Source of the DNA: Verrucomicrobiota bacterium
GTDB taxonomy: Bacteria > Verrucomicrobiota > Verrucomicrobiae > Limisphaerales > UBA11358
Direction of reading: 5' to 3'
DNA: 54,554 bases
Assembly (NCBI GenBank): GCA_014860005.1
Contig: JACZKP010000212.1
Coordinates: 1-54,554, forward strand
A program made the translations under genes and the position numbers. The notes under the pieces were generated by a model. It saw only the letters and a program-made list of their open reading frames with translations. It was not told the DNA's origin and searched no databases. The first letter of the stretch is position 1. Every line of letters begins with the position of its first letter. Below are positions 52,501 through 54,554 of the stretch, piece by piece.

Positions 52501-54554
52501 TGACCGTGTCCGGAACGGTGTACCCCTGTCCCGGTTGCAACACGCCCGTGTGCTGATAAAAACCAAGTTCAATATCGTCGGCATCCATCGTCGTGTTCGG
52601 CGAGAGGACCACGCGGTCGTACCAAGTGTCCGCCTGGGTGGCGAGCGAACCGACGTTTTCAACGGTAAACGAGAAGCTCAACGGATCGCCGCTTTCAAGT
52701 CCGACTGTCACCGGAATCGTCAACTGCGTCACCTGCAGGTTCGGGAAGATGACGTCCTCGGTCGGCAGGACGAGCGCGTCCAGCAGATATTCGCTCATCA
52801 ATCCGGCCGAGTCCGCCCCCGCGCGCACCAGCGCGTAGTAGGTTCCCGTCTGGATGATCTCGATCTCCGCAACGCCGTCAAACGGTCGGCCGGCGCCGGC
52901 CTCGGACATGTAGTTGTTGCCGACGTCATACAAGCTGACCACCGGCGCCAGCAAACTGCTCGCCGGCTGCCGCGTACGGATAAAGACCGTTGAACCCGCT
53001 TCAATGGTTCCCAAATTGAAATAATCCAGATCGCTTGACAGCCGGATATACCCGCCGATGGATGCCGTCCGCGTCGTGCCTTCGGTGACAAACGTCAGGG
53101 AATTGGCGGTCGCGATGGAGTTGTTCGCTTCCCCTTCCGTCGCCAGGCCATCGCGATAGAGGGAAACCCGCAGGCGATGCTCGTTGTAGTAACCATAGTT
53201 GGGGGCAACGCGAATGGTATAAAGACCGCTCTCTGTGAGGGCGATGGGATCGGTTTGTCCCAGGCCGTTGTTGGGCGCCGTGAATTGTTGCAACAAGGTG
53301 CCGTCCGGACGATGGATCTGAAAGATCAGACTGCTGTTGCCCGGGTTGCCGGGGTTTTGCACTGCCAGCACCATTACATCGCCGGCCTGCGCTTCGAAAC
53401 TCCAGAAGTCAAGGTCTGAACCTCCGTCGAGATAGCCGCGGCCCGCGCCGGAAATCAACGATGGCTGCGTGCTCTCCATCGGCAGCGCAGTGGCTTGCGC
53501 GGCCGTGTTGTTCGGCTCGCTCTCGGTTTGGAACCCGGGGAGTTGCGCGACGCTGAAGTGCCGGACGCGCTCGACATTCATGGAATTGCCCGCGCTGTCC
53601 TGCAATGCGGTTGTCGCGATGAAACGATAACTGCCCGGCTGCAGTAGTCCCGGCAAAGTCCGATAGGTCGCGTTCAGCCCCGAGCTGTACGACGGCGAAG
53701 TGACCACCGTCCAGATCACATCATCCGTTGTGTCGAAGACCCCATCGAGGCCGGCCGACCTCAAGTCGTAACTGCCGGAACTGTTCACCGTGGCGGCCAG
53801 CATGTCCTCGGAGAAGGTCAGGGTGAAGCGGTCGAAAACGCTGGTGATCGTCGTCCCTTCGGCGGGGAGGGTGTCGGCGAGGATGACGGGGGGCACGGTG
53901 TCTTCGAGTTCCACGCTCAGGAGGTAGTGCGAAAAGAGGTCGCGCGGGGTGCCGTTGACGCGCGCGTAGTAGGCCCCGGCCTGGCCGGGGCCGATGTTAT
54001 GGGTCAGGGTTTGCGTCCCCGCCGCCGCCGCCACCACCACCGCGCCCGTGCTGTCAATGATCGCCAGTTCTGAGACTAATCCGCTGCTCGCGGGCCAGTG
54101 CTGTTCCAACCGGACCTCGATGCCTTCGCCCAGGTTGCCCAACTGGAAAAAGTCGCCGCTGGTGTCCCCGGCATGAATCACGCCCGTCACCTGCGCCCGC
54201 CGCACGCCCGCCGCCAGCACCAGACTCAGCGCGTTGGCCTGGTTGATCGCGTTGTTGCTCTCGTTCTCCAATTGCCATTGCGCCGGCAGCAGGAGCACGC
54301 GAAAGCGGTATTCTCCGTAATAGTTATAGTTGACGCCCACCCGCACGTAGTAGGTCCCGTCCACCGGCAGGGTCGCCGGACTGCTCTGGCCCGCCCCGCT
54401 GGAGGGGGCGCTGAAGTTGATGAGGTCCCCCCCATCGGGCCGTTCCACCCGCCAGTTCAAGCCGCTGCTCCCGGGATTGCCCGGGTTTTGCACCACCACC
54501 AGCACCCGCTGCCCGGCCCGCCCGCTGAAACTCCAGTAGTCCACGTCGCTGTTG
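43508..54554 (-). CDS. Giant modular surface protein (5' end beyond the window)
   Basis: A single open frame of more than 3,680 codons runs off the right edge, so the N-terminus and any signal peptide are not visible. From the window edge inward the modules are: two pre-peptidase (PPC)-like domains, an SbsA-type Ig domain, and two more PPC-like domains (to about 52.75 kb); CARDB domains; InlB-type bacterial repeats (51.3-52.0 kb); an FN3 (51.0-51.3 kb); three more CARDB (49.9-51.0 kb); four to five Calx-beta-like repeats (48.7-49.9 kb); another CARDB; carboxypeptidase-regulatory-like domains (48.0-48.3 and 47.1-47.4 kb); a Cys/Gly-rich stretch (46.4-46.8 kb); an FN3-like domain (45.0-45.25 kb); two putative-Ig domains (44.35-44.95 kb); a cohesin-like segment; and two C-terminal FFRA-type modules. 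It is likely a cell-surface adhesin or matrix protein. It ends LRLAMPRP. Confidence 0.9.
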   Translation of the reverse strand, partial: NSDVDYWSFSGRAGQRVLVVVQNPGNPGSSGLNWRVERPDGGDLINFSAPSSGAGQSSPATLPVDGTYYVRVGVNYNYYGEYRFRVLLLPAQWQLENESNNAINQANALSLVLAAGVRRAQVTGVIHAGDTSGDFFQLGNLGEGIEVRLEQHWPASSGLVSELAIIDSTGAVVVAAAAGTQTLTHNIGPGQAGAYYARVNGTPRDLFSHYLLSVELEDTVPPVILADTLPAEGTTITSVFDRFTLTFSEDMLAATVNSSGSYDLRSAGLDGVFDTTDDVIWTVVTSPSYSSGLNATYRTLPGLLQPGSYRFIATTALQDSAGNSMNVERVRHFSVAQLPGFQTESEPNNTAAQATALPMESTQPSLISGAGRGYLDGGSDLDFWSFEAQAGDVMVLAVQNPGNPGNSSLIFQIHRPDGTLLQQFTAPNNGLGQTDPIALTESGLYTIRVAPNYGYYNEHRLRVSLYRDGLATEGEANNSIATANSLTFVTEGTTRTASIGGYIRLSSDLDYFNLGTIEAGSTVFIRTRQPASSLLAPVVSLYDVGNNYMSEAGAGRPFDGVAEIEIIQTGTYYALVRAGADSAGLMSEYLLDALVLPTEDVIFPNLQVTQLTIPVTVGLESGDPLSFSFTVENVGSLATQADTWYDRVVLSPNTTMDADDIELGFYQHTGVLQPGQGYTVPDTVNLPDGISGNYYLIVKTDFTDTVNEFLLEGDNETATENPLAIALADYPDLVIENLNLTGPDAGQMYTLAWDTFNRGTAATITGFTERVRVRNQTTATTLFDQTYTNSGLLAVNASVARQAGFSTSTPGTYLVEVTTDSGQAIFEYDAISHQSAENNTVTTTFAITAFYTLTLNSIPPGAGALTGAGTYPDGTSINVTATPVTNAAPYYFVHWTEANVVRSANSNYTFILNRNQSLNAEFALPWFEITASNHPPAAGVVVGTGFHIWGTTNTLTAQPAFGYQFSHWTENGVTVGSNPTLVTIVSSNRFVVANYAEAHLVHQVTTATLPAGLATVTGTGTYNNGQSTVISTPSAVTNTPPNYYAFKRFTLNGAPYQTNASFLETFATTDPTNMHFVAEYELVDATPPVITAVSNSPGVTTAVITWTTDEPATSRVEYGLTSSYTATNSSALLRTQHSLMLSGLAPATLYHFRVRSADAAGNATTSGDFTLTTLTPPDLTVGALTAPATAPAGTTIPLTFVISNIGPGTAFGPWQNAVLLSPNANGSGAQTLGAVSFNPGPAGLGAGASITATQNVIVPALPPGARYLGLRVDSANQLFELDEDNNTAFAVSPLNIVAIDLRVSRVTAPATAEFGQTVPVEVVVTNAGSAPASFAWTDRLYWSPTSNTLATLLNTFDAAVIPLLPGASYTNTANVTLPHTGASTPGVYHLVLAADHGNAIAESNENNNLGSAAITLSLPPMPDFAVVNVLAPTNAAPGETLPLIWTTTNQGPTGITGVWSETVFLATNSAGAGLQELATHLVTNTLAAGGAITRTQAVTIPTSGVLGNLWFAVQADSRGDVIELSEANNLGVATNSTLVPAVLTLQLNLSQITEGASQPVVATVTRNGSRAAALTVTLINGDPTEVSLPAQVIIAAGQASASFNIVALADGEVDGSQVVTIGASAPGFESAAANLTVLDADLPQLSLIPFTDQILEGEAIAALVMRNGGTNAAVQVAVNSSSPGQLSVVSPVTIPAGEYFTHTEIRALDDTLVEAPLGVTVTVSTPGYHPGATNITILDNDWPTLTLAIAPDTLSEGAGPQAAMATLTRAPVSARPLEVELRSSNTNALRVPSLVTIPGGTTVITFPVATVNNDLVDGDKNVEVRAWFRASGSANRLGEALIVPVTVTDDDGPTLRVAFSQNLVAEGLNPAAIGTVTRNAGTNAALLVTLVSSDPSELTVPPTVTIPAGAFSAQFNAASVADGETDGNQTVTVTASAAGLTAGAAQITVSDINLPDLVVVGITVPATAATEEFVDIGYQIRNQGVVASPSNAIVQRIYLSPDPFVGDDILISQLSLNVSLPAGSQFGQSFAARLPQAAGNYWVIVETDVLNNVLEIIENNNVGISPNPIQVVPAYEAVVATTLENAPANTPVTMTGHATRPGGLPAQFALVNIHINVRGTTRVIAALTDVVGNFATTWQPLPGEAGYYEIAASHPGATAPAAQDSFSLLGMKAQPAQPSVRLSEGSSIGGSVAIENLSDVPLTGLAVEALNLPANVNAMLTLETNYLAGSAVVQLGYGISALNATFTSGVIGARITSAEGAVLEVPIRVTIDPLVPRLVAYPDRLDGGMKRGAQRTVSFEIAHTGGLETGTIAVSLPPLPWMSLVSPNPMPSLAPGETNRVTLQLSPPEDISLTIHQGNLAVNGDGTGVAVPFSFRALSEAKGDLLITSVNEFTYYGAGSPPLTNATVRVRDAVSRSVVTNGVTDASGRFFVPQLMEGYYDLELDAEQHNGYHSTIFVEPGITNDVTAFLSYQAVRYTWTVERIEIEDHYRITIETEFETVVPAPVVTIDPPVLDVSDLKIVGQTKQVNMTFRNHGLIAADDVQLRFSSHPFYSIEPLIGDLGRLPAKSSLTIPVTLRRIGDFPSPAPGQVRAASGVPCGMSGNTLWSFVCGPFIISGGTSVPVSGVSGDCGGAPSAGPGGVGFGPGWSGPGGPGSSAYSSYSIPSIGISLGCGPAGAPPEISAAGGDDEEGEDGGVCARVKLKLDQEAVLSREAFRATLDIDNATATLEDIRIIVRVTDGQGNNADDLFGLQPPELTGLSDVDGGGSVAAGAKGTARWTLVPTVDAAPPEPVQYFVGGEFRYTLNGLVVTVPHSPVPITVNPTARLTLDYFHQRDVYSDDPFTDVVEPSIPFNLAIMVRNWGAGEAKNFRITSAQPEIIENEKGLLIDFKIIATEVAGQNLTPSLTANFGTIPPGGISVARWLMTSTLQGLFINYSATFEHLDGQGNPRLSLIDEVRIHEMIRLVHARGPFEDGKPDFLVNNKPDLRDLPDTLWLSDGSSNYVAVVTNAVITGTLSPGNLQVQMTADMPAGWTYLRIPDPADGQYRLAQVIRSDSFSVGVETNAWVTDRTFLGQGKRPKQENILHLLDHDSTGQYTLLYELLPTVDNEPPVSSVAALPGQSQAVFLLNWSGQDNAGGSGIASYDVYFSEDGGAFQRWLAGTPTTSAVFQGTLNKSYAFYSVAVDNAGNRETAPAAPQAQTTVAFVNQPPVLAAIPTQVIPEGETFSLTLSATDPDGDSLTYQLGTGAPGGMVLNAQSGLLTWITAELHGPSTNQITVTARDSGIPQLSDTLTFSLIVLESNTPPVLAPIPNFTIAEGALLTFTNAASDVDLPAQQLTFSLGAGAPAGAAVHPVSGVFTWQPNQTQGGVTNLISVIVTDDGPPSMSATQTFAVIVIDTQPDFSLGIGTTAIWSNGVGNVALTLQSGIDLNQLQLVLAVGGGRLTNLNLSGLAPQIGSANLIPLGADRFNVQFDKQSGALLQGNLTLGQLGFAAVPHESSAIAELRGESLQGVRADSLQTVDGQAGLGRVFIVGREPILDAAPAGAGEVALTLYGHPGKVYTLEHTTGLGGAISWGFDSLVTATGLRTDLPLRPASGPIKFFRALEGTVGVTLTIRLEGGQVVLEWPLECAECVLEQSPALTGPAAVWTNTPGQPTVVNGRYRVALPVSGERLYLRLAMPRP

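Overview
The window looks like a chromosomal segment of a Verrucomicrobiota bacterium, probably of the Pedosphaera/Limisphaera type. This is inferred from gene style, not from a marker gene. The signs are secreted proteins ending in a recurrent 'FFRA' C-terminal module, a prepilin-like protein with an invariant [16 protein letters not shown] start, a giant CARDB/Calx-beta surface protein, split nifJ and carB genes, and dense families of short palindromic repeats. Most genes are ordinary housekeeping or secreted-protein genes. The unusual content lies in repeats, mobile DNA and a restriction island.

Region by region. 1-1.06 kb: a repeat-rich spacer and a DUF4160/DUF2442 pair. 1.1-6.6 kb: the C-terminal (4Fe-4S plus TPP) half of a pyruvate:ferredoxin oxidoreductase, two overlapping tiny genes, a 996-residue protein fusing a RecB/Cas4-like nuclease, an RNase H-like exonuclease and an IS66 transposase, and then the truncated 3' end of a second, about 90% identical oxidoreductase gene. 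6.7-12.5 kb: serA, a parvulin chaperone, DUF1844, a Lon-N-domain protein, a membrane coiled-coil protein and moaA. 12.5-17.6 kb: a tight leftward cluster of sixA, CHAD, ppk1, a squalene/phytoene synthase and a FlK-type thioesterase. At 17.7 kb there is a tRNA-Arg(CCU).

17.8-33.2 kb is bracketed by two decayed direct copies of a tRNA-Arg/trpF junction. The left copy keeps the tRNA and has a ruined trpF. The right copy keeps trpF and has a ruined tRNA. Between them lie two secreted proteins, a ThuA-like protein and a type I restriction-modification locus (hsdR, an FRG-domain gene, hsdM, hsdS). An uncharacterised 331-residue gene there is translationally coupled to hsdS and sits between 160-bp near-identical direct copies of the hsdS 3' end.

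33.3-43.2 kb: trpF, a methyltransferase, trpB, a secreted esterase-like hydrolase, a PhoD-type phosphatase, the C-terminal half of a split carB, a lipoprotein and a pseudopilin. Two 190-bp MITE-like elements in opposite orientation flank trpB and the hydrolase. They have 23-bp terminal inverted repeats beginning GTAA and 8-bp target duplications, both IS66 traits. 43.5 kb to the end: a single leftward ORF of more than 3,680 codons for a modular surface protein, cut by the window edge.

The most notable signals are: (1) palindromic or repeat DNA inserted in frame in apparently functional genes (trpB, carB and the nuclease-transposase), like the Rickettsia palindromic elements; (2) IS66-type MITEs in the same window as a nuclease-fused IS66 transposase that could mobilise such ends; (3) the reciprocal tRNA/trpF decay around the restriction island; (4) the cassette-like gene embedded in the duplicated hsdS tail. 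No CRISPR array, prophage or integrase was seen.
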